Shown: positions 44,097-53,321 of the stretch, piece after piece
How the letters are laid out: each line of letters begins with the position of its first letter
Position numbering within the stretch: the stretch's first letter is position 1
Assembly (NCBI RefSeq): GCF_900109295.1
Contig: NZ_FOIZ01000001.1
Location: 1,488,001 to 1,552,000 of the forward strand
DNA from: Cognatiyoonia koreensis
GTDB lineage: Bacteria; Pseudomonadota; Alphaproteobacteria; Rhodobacterales; Rhodobacteraceae
Direction of reading: 5' to 3'
DNA: 64,000 nucleotides
Program-made: the position numbers and the translations under genes
Notes under the pieces: model-generated
The model's database searches: none
Told to the model about the DNA's origin: nothing
What the model saw: only the letters and a program-made list of their open reading frames with translations

Positions 44097-45359
44097 ATGT
44101 CATTAAACAGAAGACATTTTATGGCAGCCACTTCTGCTGCCGTTACGGCATTGTCTGCACCGATGGTGTTGGCACAAGGCCGTCCACGCGTCGTGGTTGT
44201 CGGCGGTGGCGCGGGTGGTGCAACCGCCGCCCGCTACATCGCAAAGGACAGCGACGGGGCGATTGACGTCACTCTTATCGAACCAGCACGTCACTATTAC
44301 ACCTGCTTCTTTTCGAACCTCTACATCGGCGGTTTCCGCGAAATGAATTCCTTGGGTCATAGCTATGGCGGGCTTGCCTCTGAATATGGAATCAACGTTG
44401 TTCATGATTGGGCAACCGGTGTGGATCGGGATGCGAAGACAGTTGCGTTGGCTGGCGGTGGTGCTGTTCCTTATGACCGCCTGATCTTGTCACCAGGTAT
44501 CGACTTTGTGGAAGGCTCGGTTGCCGGTTGGGATCTGTCGTCGCAAAATGCTATGCCCCACGCCTACAAGGCTGGATCGCAAACAGAATTGCTCAAGGCG
44601 CAGATCATGGCGATGCCAGAAGGTGGCACATTCGCGATGATCGCACCGCCAAATCCGTACCGCTGTCCCCCCGGCCCCTATGAGCGGGTGTCGATGGTGG
44701 CCCATTTGTTGAAGAATACTAACCCGACAGCGAAAATCCTGATCGTTGACCCGAAGGAGAAATTCTCAAAACAAGGCCTGTTCGAAGAAGGTTGGGCCAA
44801 CAATTACAACGGCATGATCGAACGTGTTGGTCCTGACTTTGGCGGTGCCAACGCTAGTGTGGATCCAAATGCAATGACTGTCGACATCGATGGCGAAGTG
44901 ACCAACGTCGATGTCTGCAACGTCATCCCTGCCATGAAGGCAGGCCGAATTGCAGAACTTGCAAGCGTCACCGAAGGCAACTGGGCCCCCGTGAACGCAG
45001 CCGACATGTCATCGAAGATGGACGAAAACATTCACGTGCTTGGTGACGCGTCGGCCCAAGGCGACATGCCAAAATCCGGGTTCTCCGCGAATTCTCAGGC
45101 CAAGGTATGTGCCAACGCGGTGCGTGGCGCACTGACGGGGTCAACCGTATTCCCTGCCCGCTTCGCCAATACGTGCTGGTCGCTGATCGACACAGACAAC
45201 GGGGTCAAGGTTGGTGCGACCTACGAAGCTACTGACGAGAAAATTGCAAAAGTCGATGGTTTCATAAGCGAAACAGGCGAAACGGCCGAAGTGCGTGCGG
45301 CGACCTACCAGGAATCCATCGGGTGGTACGACGGCATTACGTCCGACATGTTCGGATAA
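44097..45359 (+). CDS. soxF: Flavocytochrome c sulfide dehydrogenase flavoprotein SoxF
   Basis: 420 residues. A Tat-like start (LNRRHFMAATSAAVTALSAPMVLAQ) is followed by the FAD fold RVVVVGGGAGGATAARYIAK. The redox-active Cys regions are YYTCFFSNLYIGGFRE and NPYRCPPGPYERVSM, and a C-terminal FCSD-type domain (FANTCWSLIDTDNGVKVGATY) is present. It pairs with SoxE to oxidise sulfide. GGGAGG precedes the ATG. Confidence 0.94.
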   Translation: MSLNRRHFMAATSAAVTALSAPMVLAQGRPRVVVVGGGAGGATAARYIAKDSDGAIDVTLIEPARHYYTCFFSNLYIGGFREMNSLGHSYGGLASEYGINVVHDWATGVDRDAKTVALAGGGAVPYDRLILSPGIDFVEGSVAGWDLSSQNAMPHAYKAGSQTELLKAQIMAMPEGGTFAMIAPPNPYRCPPGPYERVSMVAHLLKNTNPTAKILIVDPKEKFSKQGLFEEGWANNYNGMIERVGPDFGGANASVDPNAMTVDIDGEVTNVDVCNVIPAMKAGRIAELASVTEGNWAPVNAADMSSKMDENIHVLGDASAQGDMPKSGFSANSQAKVCANAVRGALTGSTVFPARFANTCWSLIDTDNGVKVGATYEATDEKIAKVDGFISETGETAEVRAATYQESIGWYDGITSDMFG

Positions 45360-45364
45360 ACTGC

Positions 45365-45396
45365 ATGCAGGCCTTGATCTAGATCAGGGCCTGCAT
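45365..45396. promoter_or_regulatory. 32-bp near-perfect palindrome with an FNR-like centre
   Basis: ATGCAGGCCTTGATCT is mirrored by AGATCAGGGCCTGCAT with one mismatched pair. The centre TTGAT-CTAG-ATCAG differs from the FNR consensus by one base. It lies between soxF and the DUF302-hemA pair. It could be an FnrL site, a hairpin ending the sox transcript, or both. Confidence 0.5.
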
Positions 45397-45435
45397 CCCC
45401 GACTCAGCGTCCCATGTAGCAAAGGAGAAATTGAC

Positions 45436-45867
45436 ATGAAACGGTTTGTACTCACGACGCTCTTGACGCTTACGCCCCTCGCAAGCGCCGCCCAGGAGGC
45501 CACGATCTATCCCTTTGATGGAAGTTTCGAAGATGCGACCTTTGCCGTCGAGAGTGCGATCCTCGATCAAGGGCTGGTTATAGACTACGTCAGCCATACT
45601 GGCGAGATGCTGAACCGCACCAGCGCAGATGTCGGCAGCGACGTCGAAATCTATGCGGCAGCGGACATATTCCTGTTCTGCTCGGCCAAGCTGTCACGCG
45701 AGGTGATGGAGGCTGACCCAATGAACATTGCCCATTGTCCTTACGGTATTTTCGTCACGGATAAAGAAGGTGACGTAAAAATCGGTTACCGCAACTTTCC
45801 CGAAGGTGAGATGCAAAAGGTTCAGGCGCTGCTGGATGAGATCGTGAAAGACGCCATCGGCGAATAG
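45436..45867 (+). CDS. DUF302 periplasmic protein
   Basis: 143 residues from the ATG after AAAGGAG at 45436. A signal peptide (ending LASAAQ) is followed by a DUF302 domain ([57 protein letters not shown]). DUF302 proteins are often near sulfur-oxidation and haem genes and have been proposed as redox or metal partners; the function is not established. The two Cys (FCSA, HCPY) may bind a ligand. It is 8 nt before hemA. Confidence 0.82.
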   Translation: MKRFVLTTLLTLTPLASAAQEATIYPFDGSFEDATFAVESAILDQGLVIDYVSHTGEMLNRTSADVGSDVEIYAAADIFLFCSAKLSREVMEADPMNIAHCPYGIFVTDKEGDVKIGYRNFPEGEMQKVQALLDEIVKDAIGE

Positions 45868-45874
45868 GACAAAA

Positions 45875-47095
45875 ATGAACTACACCGACTATTTCGAAAA
45901 CACACTGCGCGACCTCAAGGACGAAGGAAACTACCGCGTCTTTGCCGATCTGGAACGGCACCGTGGTGCATTTCCCAAGGCAACCAATCGGGGGGATGAA
46001 AACCGCGAGGTGACGATTTGGTGTTCCAATGACTATCTGGGTATGGGCCAACACCCGGATGTTATTGCCGCGATGCATGACACATTGGATCAGGTCGGCG
46101 CAGGTGCGGGTGGCACGCGCAACATCAGCGGTACGACCCATCAGCATGTGATGCTTGAGGCTGAACTTGCCGATCTGCACCGCAAAGAAGCCGCCCTGCT
46201 ATTTACGTCTGGCTATGTGTCCAATTGGGCTGCGCTTGGCACATTGGCCGCAAAGATACCCGACTGCCTTGTGCTGTCTGACGCACTGAACCATGCATCC
46301 ATGATAGAGGGCATTCGCCACTCCAAGGCAGAGCGTAAGATTTGGCGGCACAACGATCTGGCTCATTTGGAAGAACTTCTGGCCGCGCAACCGCTAAGCC
46401 GCCCCAAACTGATCGCTTTCGAAAGCGTCTATTCAATGGACGGTGATATCGCACCGATCGCTGAAATCTGTGATCTCGCCGACAGATACAACGCAATGAC
46501 CTATCTTGATGAAGTTCACGCGGTCGGGCTTTACGGGCCACGCGGCGGCGGCATCGCCGAACGCGAAGGGCTGATGGACCGGATCGACGTCATCGAAGGC
46601 ACTTTGGGCAAAGCGTACGGCGTTATTGGCGGCTACATCGCGGCAAGTTCTGCGCTTTGTGATTTTGTCAGATCATTCGCCAGCGGGTTCATATTTACCA
46701 CGGCCTTGCCGCCAGCTGTCGCAGCAGGGGCGAACGCCTCGGTCCGGCATCTGAAATCGAGCAACGCTGAGCGTAGAGCGCACAAAGACAAAGTCGCCGA
46801 AGTCCGTGCACGCTTGGACGACATAGGCATCCCACACATCACGAACCCAAGCCATATTATCCCTGTAATGGTTGGTGATCCGGTAAAGTGCAAATATCTC
46901 TCGGATGTACTGATGGCCGATCACGGGATCTACATTCAACCGATCAACTACCCGACGGTGCCCAAGGGAACAGAACGGTTGCGGATTACACCCTCTCCCG
47001 TTCACAGCGCCGAGGACATCGACAATCTGATCAGCGCATTGGAAACTCTTTGGGCAAAGTGTCAGTTGGCCCGCTTACCGCTAGCCGCGCAGTAG
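45875..47095 (+). CDS. hemA: 5-aminolevulinate synthase
   Basis: A 406-residue PLP alpha-oxoamine synthase. Family marks are [67 protein letters not shown] and the Schiff-base Lys in [16 protein letters not shown]. It condenses glycine and succinyl-CoA to 5-aminolevulinate, the first step of haem synthesis in alphaproteobacteria. It is placed within the sox unit, next to five haem-binding Sox subunits' genes, so it may be a locus-specific supplier of haem. Another copy elsewhere in the genome is likely but not visible. Confidence 0.93.
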   Translation: MNYTDYFENTLRDLKDEGNYRVFADLERHRGAFPKATNRGDENREVTIWCSNDYLGMGQHPDVIAAMHDTLDQVGAGAGGTRNISGTTHQHVMLEAELADLHRKEAALLFTSGYVSNWAALGTLAAKIPDCLVLSDALNHASMIEGIRHSKAERKIWRHNDLAHLEELLAAQPLSRPKLIAFESVYSMDGDIAPIAEICDLADRYNAMTYLDEVHAVGLYGPRGGGIAEREGLMDRIDVIEGTLGKAYGVIGGYIAASSALCDFVRSFASGFIFTTALPPAVAAGANASVRHLKSSNAERRAHKDKVAEVRARLDDIGIPHITNPSHIIPVMVGDPVKCKYLSDVLMADHGIYIQPINYPTVPKGTERLRITPSPVHSAEDIDNLISALETLWAKCQLARLPLAAQ

Positions 47096-47097
47096 AA

Positions 47098-47111
47098 TTG
47101 ACACAAGTCAA
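47098..47111 (+). promoter_or_regulatory. Perfect dyad TTGAC-ACAA-GTCAA
   Basis: A 14-bp Crp/Fnr-type dyad directly after the hemA stop and 36 nt before the YeeE start. It is a variant of TTGAT-N4-ATCAA; Dnr/NNR-like regulators tolerate GTCAA halves. The regulator is unknown. Confidence 0.4.
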
Positions 47112-47146
47112 AGCGCTTGTCGTGCGAAGCTGCGAGAGCTTGGCGC

Positions 47147-48208
47147 ATGTTAGAATCCCTGATCGAAACGTATGGCGAAGGCCCGCTGTTGCTGGGTGCC
47201 GGAGCGCTTGTAGGTATCCTATTTGGTGCCGCTGCCCAGCGATCGCGTTTCTGCTTACGCGCCGCAACGGTTGAAGTCGCGGAGGGTTATCTTGGCCCAA
47301 GACTCGCAATTTGGCTGATCGCGTTCACTACTGCGGTGTGTGCCGTCCAATGCTTGATTGCATTCAATTGGCTCGATGTCAGCGAAAGCCGCCAGCTTGC
47401 TACGACAGGCAGCTTGTCGGGTGCGATCGTTGGTGGGTTGATGTTCGGTGTTGGGATGATCCTTGCGCGGGGCTGTGCCAGCCGCCTTCTTGTTCTGTCC
47501 GCAACTGGCAACCTACGCGCAATTGTCACTGGCTTGGTTTTGACGCTAGTTGCACAATCCGCATTGCGCGGCGCATTGGCCCCGCCCCGCGAAGCGTTAG
47601 CACAAGTCTGGACCATTCCGGGCGGATCTGCACGCGACATACTGGACCAGTTTGGTGTTGGTGCTGGCACTGCAACCATCTTTGCCGTCTTGACCTTGTG
47701 CGCCGCGCTGTTTTTTGGGCACCGTAGAGGTTTGGCTTACAACCACATCCTTGCTGGTGTTGGTGTCGGCCTTGCTGTCGCGCTTGGTTGGCAACTCACC
47801 TACCTTGTAGCGGTCAATTCGTTCGATGTTATTGCAATTTCGTCGGTCACGTTTACAGGTCCATCGACCGACACGCTGATGGGGTTGGTCAATAGTCGCC
47901 AGCTCCCGCTCGACTTCGGTGTTGGCCTTGTCCCAGGTGTTTTTGTGGGAGCGGGACTGACTGCCGCCATCAGGGGTGAGGCAAAGATACAGCGCTTTGG
48001 CGAAGATACTCCGATGGAGCGTTACCTGATCGGCGCTGCCCTGATGGGCTTTGGCGGCATGCTGGCCGGCGGCTGCGCTGTCGGGGCGGGTATGTCTGGT
48101 GGCGCGATCTTCGCCCTTACCGCTTGGGTTGCTGTCGCATCCATGTGGATCGGCGCCATGCTGACCCATCGCGTAACGCTGTATCAAGGTCGAGCGCAAA
48201 GCGCCTGA
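47147..48208 (+). CDS. YeeE/YedE family membrane transporter
   Basis: 353 residues from the ATG at 47147, with about ten helices and the YeeE motifs AQRSRFCLRAATVEVAEG, GMILARGCASRLLVLS and MLAGGCAVGAGMSGG, each with the conserved Cys. It resembles soxT at 33573 in fold but differs throughout, so it may carry a different sulfur species (thiosulfate, sulfide or polysulfide). It ends 3 nt before the convergent metallohydrolase gene. Confidence 0.85.
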   Translation: MLESLIETYGEGPLLLGAGALVGILFGAAAQRSRFCLRAATVEVAEGYLGPRLAIWLIAFTTAVCAVQCLIAFNWLDVSESRQLATTGSLSGAIVGGLMFGVGMILARGCASRLLVLSATGNLRAIVTGLVLTLVAQSALRGALAPPREALAQVWTIPGGSARDILDQFGVGAGTATIFAVLTLCAALFFGHRRGLAYNHILAGVGVGLAVALGWQLTYLVAVNSFDVIAISSVTFTGPSTDTLMGLVNSRQLPLDFGVGLVPGVFVGAGLTAAIRGEAKIQRFGEDTPMERYLIGAALMGFGGMLAGGCAVGAGMSGGAIFALTAWVAVASMWIGAMLTHRVTLYQGRAQSA

Positions 48209-48210
48209 GG

Positions 48211-49155
48211 CTATTCAAATTCCATTTGTTCGAACACGCGCCCCGCGTTTTTGGTTGCGAGTTCTTCGAATGTGTCTAGATGCGCGTAGGGTGATTGATC
48301 GACATAGTAAGCGTCCGACAACCCGCCGCCAGCATCCAGATGCGCCCCGACCTGTGCGCGCAAGTACTCCAGGTACCCTTTGGTATAGCGACGCACCTGA
48401 TCCATATTCGTCGGATGCCCATGCCCGGGAATGACATAGGTCGCGTTCAATGCTTCAAATTCAGTGTCCCACGTTTCAAGCCAGTCCAGCGTGTATGTGT
48501 CTTCAAAGATGGGAAGCATCCGTTCGTGGAACGCCATATCGCCCGCTATGACAAGGTTCTGATTGGGCAGCCAGACGACAACATCGCCCGCGCTGTGCGA
48601 CGGCCCAAGATAGCGGACCTCAATACGAAAATCACCAAGTTCAAGGATGTACTCATCCTCAAACGTCTCTGTCGGCCCTTGCAAAACGGTTCCTTCATGG
48701 CGATCGCGGCTCACCCTTTCTGCTGACTCCAGTATCTGGAACCCGCGATCTTCAAATTCAGCGGCTGCGTCCACATGTGCAAGAATTGGAACGCCTTGCG
48801 TGATCCAATAGGAATTGCCTAGCATCGCGTGGCCCTGCCCGTTCTCGTTCACGACCAGCACAACAGGGGCATCAGTGCGCGCTTTGATTTCTTCGTGAAG
48901 CGCTGCAGCAAGGCCGTACGACCCGCCGCCATTGATGACCACCACTCCCTCATCCGTCATGATAAAGCTGAGGTTGTTATTGTGACCCGCGTTCTCATAA
49001 GTCGGCGGGGCCGTCGCCCCAATGGCTGAAAAGACGCCGGGGATAAATTCAACTGGCGCGCTATAAAGGAGTGATCCAGGGTATTGATCCGGAATATTCT
49101 CGTTTGCATGAGTTGCAGACGCGAAGACAACTGCGGCTAGCGCGAAACGGATCAT
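48211..49155 (-). CDS. Metallo-beta-lactamase-fold protein, SoxH-like, with altered metal site
   Basis: 314 residues with a signal peptide (about 1-17). The fold is of the MBL class, but the first metal motif reads VVNENGQGHAML where HxHxDH is expected, so the His, His and Asp ligands are replaced. Later ligands remain: GPSHSAGDVVVWLP, VIAGDMAFH and VIPGHGHPT. The same change occurs in SoxH-type proteins of sox clusters as far as I recall. It overlaps the next MBL gene by four bases. Catalysis by the usual dizinc mechanism is doubtful. Confidence 0.78.
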   Translation of the reverse strand: MIRFALAAVVFASATHANENIPDQYPGSLLYSAPVEFIPGVFSAIGATAPPTYENAGHNNNLSFIMTDEGVVVINGGGSYGLAAALHEEIKARTDAPVVLVVNENGQGHAMLGNSYWITQGVPILAHVDAAAEFEDRGFQILESAERVSRDRHEGTVLQGPTETFEDEYILELGDFRIEVRYLGPSHSAGDVVVWLPNQNLVIAGDMAFHERMLPIFEDTYTLDWLETWDTEFEALNATYVIPGHGHPTNMDQVRRYTKGYLEYLRAQVGAHLDAGGGLSDAYYVDQSPYAHLDTFEELATKNAGRVFEQMEFE

Positions 49156-50072
49156 GAGTCCTCTCCTACAAAGACAAAGCCTTCATCTCGTTTTTCCGCC
49201 CGGCCCAAGCCGCCGTTTGGCAAATGAAAGCCCACAAACCGCATCTGGTCATGCGCAAGTTGGTCAAGAAGCATCTGACGAGTCTTTGCGCCAAGCGTAC
49301 CATCTTGATCTGATCCGGAAATCCACCCAGGGCGTTCGAACGCGATATGATGATTACCAATTGCGTCCCCAACGACCATGATCTCCTCGCGACCGACAGT
49401 CACAACAAACGCCATGTGACCGGGCGTGTGCCCCGGTGTGGCGCGACTGTGGATACCGGGCAAAACTTCTGCTCCGTCATCAAAAAGGATGATCCGGTCC
49501 GCAATTTCAGCCAAACGGTTGGCAGCACCGACTGCAAAACTCTGGCGTTCCGTCCCAATCGTGGAAACCGTATTCGGATCCGTCCAGTATGCGAACTCGT
49601 CTGCGCCAATATGATAGTCAGCCTCAGGAAACGAAAGATCGCCAAAGTCATCCAGCAATCCCCAAATATGGTCTGGATGGGCGTGCGTGAAGACAACGTC
49701 TGTCACATCAAATGGATCAACACCTAATGTGTCGAATGCCTCTATTAGCCGGCCAGTTGTGGGCATGAAATCGGCCCCCGCGCCTGCATCAAACAGAACA
49801 GTACGGGTCCCATCCCGGAACAAGGTCACATTGCAGTCCGGGGTCAAGGTATCACCCGCAAGACCGTATCGCGTCAGAATTTCATCAGCACCCGGTGGCG
49901 ACATCTCGCCCAGAATAAAGCTTTTTGGAAGGACAAGGTTTCCGTCGCTCAGCGTATCCAGCCGAGCTTGACCTGCGATGACATTCGATTGTGACCAAAG
50001 CGGCGTTGGCATCGCAAGCGTAAGGCCAATAGCGCCCATTCCCCTTAGATAGTCTCTTCGATCGATTGCCAT
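49152..50072 (-). CDS. Metallo-beta-lactamase-fold hydrolase with Tat signal
   Basis: 306 residues from the ATG at 50072, chosen for the GAGGG site. A Tat signal (IDRRDYLRGMGAIGLTLAM) is followed by an intact metal site: VFTHAHPDHIWGLLDDF, RATPGHTPGHMAFV, VVGDAIGNH and the last His in VGFHLPNGG. It is a periplasmic zinc hydrolase, probably for a sulfur-bound thioester or persulfide; in Paracoccus the genes soxG and soxH occupy a similar place. A SoxR-type operator lies just upstream. Confidence 0.83.
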   Translation of the reverse strand: MAIDRRDYLRGMGAIGLTLAMPTPLWSQSNVIAGQARLDTLSDGNLVLPKSFILGEMSPPGADEILTRYGLAGDTLTPDCNVTLFRDGTRTVLFDAGAGADFMPTTGRLIEAFDTLGVDPFDVTDVVFTHAHPDHIWGLLDDFGDLSFPEADYHIGADEFAYWTDPNTVSTIGTERQSFAVGAANRLAEIADRIILFDDGAEVLPGIHSRATPGHTPGHMAFVVTVGREEIMVVGDAIGNHHIAFERPGWISGSDQDGTLGAKTRQMLLDQLAHDQMRFVGFHLPNGGLGRAEKRDEGFVFVGEDS

Positions 50073-50083
50073 TTCGCCCTCAT

Positions 50084-50103
50084 ACATTCAATTTAATGAA
50101 TAT
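50084..50103 (-). promoter_or_regulatory. Putative SoxR operator before the metallohydrolase pair
   Basis: ACAT-N12-ATAT with the ACATTCAAT core, which also contains ATTC-N8-GAAT, the spacing reported for SqrR sites. It is 11 nt upstream of the start codon at 50072. Confidence 0.55.
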
Positions 50104-50762
50104 TAATACATGTAAGGTCTTTCACCAAGCGAAACCTTCAGTTGCGTTTACTGGCAAGCCGGTTTTTCTGGAAAGGCTACTACCAACGATGGTGGCATGG
50201 TGGCCGCAAGCTCTCCAATTCGTTGCAATTACAACGAAGCCTACTGCGCACCCGTTACGTTGAACGGCTGCGCGCGGCGAGCGCTGTGAGGTTGATCACA
50301 AAGGCGGTGCAATCGCCCTTCTCGTGAGGTTTTCCCGATGCTTCACTAAGTTTTGAACTCAGGCTCCTCATTACGTGCCAAGTGTCATGATTGATGTCTT
50401 CTTGCACATTGTTTTGTTTCCTCAGACCTGTCTGAACGCATTACCCATCGCTCCATGCGTTTCTTTGCCTTCAACGTGATAATCAGTCCATCACGACTTT
50501 GAACTGCCCATGTTCATTGATACAAAACAGCCTACAAAGACGCGCAGATAGGAGAATTTCTTCGTATTTGAAGACTTGGAGTCCCGATGTTCTGGCAATG
50601 CAAGGCAGCCTTACGGAGGTTTTCAGCTATTCATCGCACAATTGATGTCCCTCACGCGTGGGTACGGTGCCAGATGCGAAAGAACCGGTCTGCGCGATAG
50701 ATCACGAGAGATGCGATATAAACAAGGCCGAATAGAAGGCCTTCGAACTGTTCTAGATGATG
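50104..50762. other. Intergenic region without a recognisable gene
   Basis: Between the metallohydrolase promoter and the left attachment site I see no conserved coding sequence, RNA gene or strong terminator. A short AAGGCC/GGCCTT hairpin is at 50724-50743. Short open frames exist but carry no ribosome site or family pattern. Confidence 0.5.
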
Positions 50763-50810
50763 AAATGGTGCCCCCACACGGACTCGAACCGCGGACCTAC
50801 TGATTACAAA
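50763..50810. repeat. Left attachment repeat (tRNA-Thr 3' fragment)
   Basis: 48 bases identical to 59047-59094, from before the CCA end up to the anticodon loop of tRNA-Thr. After TACAAA the two sequences diverge at once. It is the copy without the tRNA 5' half. Confidence 0.93.
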
Positions 50811-50940
50811 CGGCCAAAATGGGGATTCGCTCAATTTCTCTGAATTTCGCCAAACAGCCATAAATAACTGTTTATAAACGTTTATTCTTGACGTTGACTA
50901 CGCCAAGCTTGCATCACCTAACCCACGAAACGCTGCACGA

Positions 50941-50959
50941 GGCTTCCGATAAGCTTCCG
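50941..50959 (+). repeat. Internal end repeat, left copy (possible integrase arm site)
   Basis: GGCTTCCGATAAGCTTCCG, itself two GCTTCCG halves spaced by ATAA, is repeated exactly and in the same orientation at 58966-58984 near the other end. It lies 130 nt inside the left att repeat and just before the integrase start. Confidence 0.6.
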
Positions 50960-50976
50960 GATTTGGTGGGGACACG

Positions 50977-52134
50977 ATGGCGAAACTGACAAAACGGCAT
51001 GTCGAAAGCATAGCACCGAACACGAAAGAACGCATCCTTTGGGATGATGAATTGAGCGGGTTTGGATTGCGTGTCTATCCGACGGGCCGCAAGGTCTATG
51101 TCGTCCAATACAAGCTACACGGACGCACACGCCGCAAGAACCTTGGCAAACATGGTGTGGTCACAGCCGACGAGGCACGGCGCGAGGCCAAACTGTGCCA
51201 AGCCGACGTCGCCCGTGGCGCTGACCCGTCCGCTGAACGCAAATCGCGCTTACGCAGTCCGTCGATCAAAGAACTTGGCGAACGGTTCTTAAGCGAACAC
51301 GTTGCCCTGCATTGCAAACCGACCACGCATTACGATTACACCAACCTGTTGAAGAATGTCGTGAACCCTGTGCTTGGTGGCATCAAAGCGTCTGAAATCA
51401 CGTTTGCGGACATCCAAGCGTTCCACCTCAAACGTCGCGAGACACCCTATCAGGCAAATCGCGGTGTGATGGTTCTGTCAAAGATGCTGAACTTGGCGGA
51501 AGATTGGGGCCTGCGTCCAATGAACACAAACCCCACGCGGCGCGTCAAACGCTACCCCGAGGAAGAAAAGAAACGATATTTGGACGAAGACGAACAAGAA
51601 CGGCTTGGCGGTGTCCTTGCCGATATGTTGGCGCAAGGCGAAATCAGCCGATATGTATTCGCTGCATTCTATCTGTTGTTGCTGACAGGGTGTCGGCTTG
51701 GGGAAATCCAGAAACTGAAATGGGACTATGTGACCCGCACCCATTTAGAATTGCCAGACAGCAAGACCGGACGGCGGCGCATCCCCCTGCCCCCACCCGC
51801 GAGGCGTTTATTGGACAGCCTAGAGCAGCGCGAGGGCAATCCCTATGTGATCTTGGGAACGCATGGGTCTGGCCACTACAACGATCTGCAAAAGCCGTGG
51901 CGCAAGATCAGGGCCGTCGCAGGTCTGGACGACGTGCGTTTGCATGATCTGCGGCATACATATGCGTCTGTCGCGGTGATGAATGGGATTGACCCCTTCA
52001 TGTTGAAAGAGATTTTAGGTCATAAGAACCTGTCCACAACGCTGCGATATGCGCATCTGTCGGATGATGCAGTGCAGAAAGCAGCGGGCAAAATTGCAAA
52101 TCGACTTGCAGGCGCGTTGGGAAATATGGCGTAA
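50977..52134 (+). CDS. Tyrosine-type site-specific integrase
   Basis: 385 residues of the P4-like DUF4102/integrase class. The N-terminal DUF4102 domain (LWDDELSGFGLRVYPTGRKVYVVQYK) and a SAM-like core-binding domain (about 95-190) are followed by the catalytic domain with R240 (LTGCRLGEI), K263 (SKTGR), H323-xx-R326 (HDLRHTYAS), H349 and Y358 (TLRYAHL). All catalytic residues are present. It integrates the element into the tRNA-Thr 3' end, and the adjacent att repeat supports this. Confidence 0.95.
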   Translation: MAKLTKRHVESIAPNTKERILWDDELSGFGLRVYPTGRKVYVVQYKLHGRTRRKNLGKHGVVTADEARREAKLCQADVARGADPSAERKSRLRSPSIKELGERFLSEHVALHCKPTTHYDYTNLLKNVVNPVLGGIKASEITFADIQAFHLKRRETPYQANRGVMVLSKMLNLAEDWGLRPMNTNPTRRVKRYPEEEKKRYLDEDEQERLGGVLADMLAQGEISRYVFAAFYLLLLTGCRLGEIQKLKWDYVTRTHLELPDSKTGRRRIPLPPPARRLLDSLEQREGNPYVILGTHGSGHYNDLQKPWRKIRAVAGLDDVRLHDLRHTYASVAVMNGIDPFMLKEILGHKNLSTTLRYAHLSDDAVQKAAGKIANRLAGALGNMA

Positions 52135-52172
52135 ACAACCACATACTATGACTTAATACAATTAGGATTGAA

Positions 52173-52901
52173 ATGACCGGAACAACCTCGCTTCAAACCA
52201 TCTGGAAAAAAGCTGTATGGATGACGAACAGTCCCGTCGTATATGCACCTAAAGACCAACGACTAGAAAAACAGAGACTAGATAGCGTTTCAGCCCTTGA
52301 AGCCTTTGGGAAGGAGGTACAATGCTCCGAGAATAGCAAACTCACCGTGGCCGCTCAGCTTACCAAAGGTCTTGAAAAAGCCCAAAAAATTACGGGTCCA
52401 CGAATGGCGCTTGCTAGTGCTATGCAGGATAACCTTGTTAAATGGCTCTTGTCAGAAAAACTAATTGCCCTTGGTTTTGAACATCCAAGAAAACTAGATG
52501 ATCTACCAAGAATAGTTCCTGCAGAATTTTGGCGCGGAACCAAAAATTGGGACAGGTCCACCCTATCGCATCAAAGCATTAAGTTTGTCGATATCCGCAT
52601 TATTTACCCATCGTATCTGACAGATATGAAAATGGGGAACATCGCTTCTGACGAAGCCGCAGTTGTGAAATCAAAAGTTAAGATCGGTCGCCCATCTGTG
52701 TCCGGTCAATTGTTAAGATGTTTTGAGGCTTTGCTAGAATCCGGTAAAATCAACCCAAGGAACAGCTTTGCATCTCACTTTTCAATGATCAAAGCTTGGC
52801 TAAACGAACATAATCCAGACATGATGCCCAACCCACAGAAACTATCCGACAATACCATCAGGAAGCATTTATCAAGTAAATTCAATTCACTTAAAGACTA
52901 A
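52173..52901 (+). CDS. Hypothetical protein of the mobile element
   Basis: 242 residues, basic, with no signal peptide or membrane helix. The C-terminal half (KIGRPSVSGQLLRCFEALLESGKINPRNS, LSDNTIRKHLSSKFNSLKD) resembles a helical DNA-binding or regulatory tail seen in proteins beside alphaproteobacterial integrases, but I cannot name the family. It is distinctly AT-rich compared with the chromosome, as expected for recent transfer. It begins 38 nt after the integrase stop. Confidence 0.72.
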   Translation: MTGTTSLQTIWKKAVWMTNSPVVYAPKDQRLEKQRLDSVSALEAFGKEVQCSENSKLTVAAQLTKGLEKAQKITGPRMALASAMQDNLVKWLLSEKLIALGFEHPRKLDDLPRIVPAEFWRGTKNWDRSTLSHQSIKFVDIRIIYPSYLTDMKMGNIASDEAAVVKSKVKIGRPSVSGQLLRCFEALLESGKINPRNSFASHFSMIKAWLNEHNPDMMPNPQKLSDNTIRKHLSSKFNSLKD

Positions 52902-53028
52902 CATAAACTAAAAAATGCAATCACCATAAACTATAAAGTCGTATCCTATTTATAGTAATTCTCACGCTAGCTGCGCCCGCATACGTTGACCTCATCAACA
53001 ACACTCTAAGCCACTTGAGGACAACACT

Positions 53029-53253
53029 ATGCAGCGAGAAACACACGACACCCCACCACGATCCACCCTCGTAGACGAACGCGAAGCCGCGTCTATCCTT
53101 TGCTATTCCGTCCGCGCTTTGCAGAACTGGCGGCATCGTGGCGGCGGGCCGGACTTTGTCAAAGTGTCGGCCCGTTCTGTGCGCTATCGCCGCGCTGATC
53201 TGGACGCTTGGATCAAGGCCCGCACCGTCAGCAACACCTCACAAACCATCTAA
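53029..53253 (+). CDS. AlpA-like helix-turn-helix excisionase
   Basis: 74 residues with a MerR-type winged helix: TLVDEREAASILCYSVRALQNWRHRGGGPDFVKVSARSVRYRRADLDAWIKAR. This is the AlpA/Xis pattern, which bends DNA at att sites or activates excision genes. TGAGGAC precedes the ATG, and an AT-rich promoter region of about 120 nt lies before it. It marks the start of the replication-gene unit. Confidence 0.87.
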   Translation: MQRETHDTPPRSTLVDEREAASILCYSVRALQNWRHRGGGPDFVKVSARSVRYRRADLDAWIKARTVSNTSQTI

Positions 53254-53321
53254 CACACCAGTTTTGCCTCAAAGGGCTTGGCAGCACCTTTGAGGATTTT
53301 GGGGCCGAAAGGCTTTCAAAC

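Noticed and set aside
50576..50803. 75-codon frame that ends in the tRNA-Thr fragment
   Set aside because: Its end is the reverse of tRNA sequence, and the upstream part shows no conservation; it is not a likely gene.
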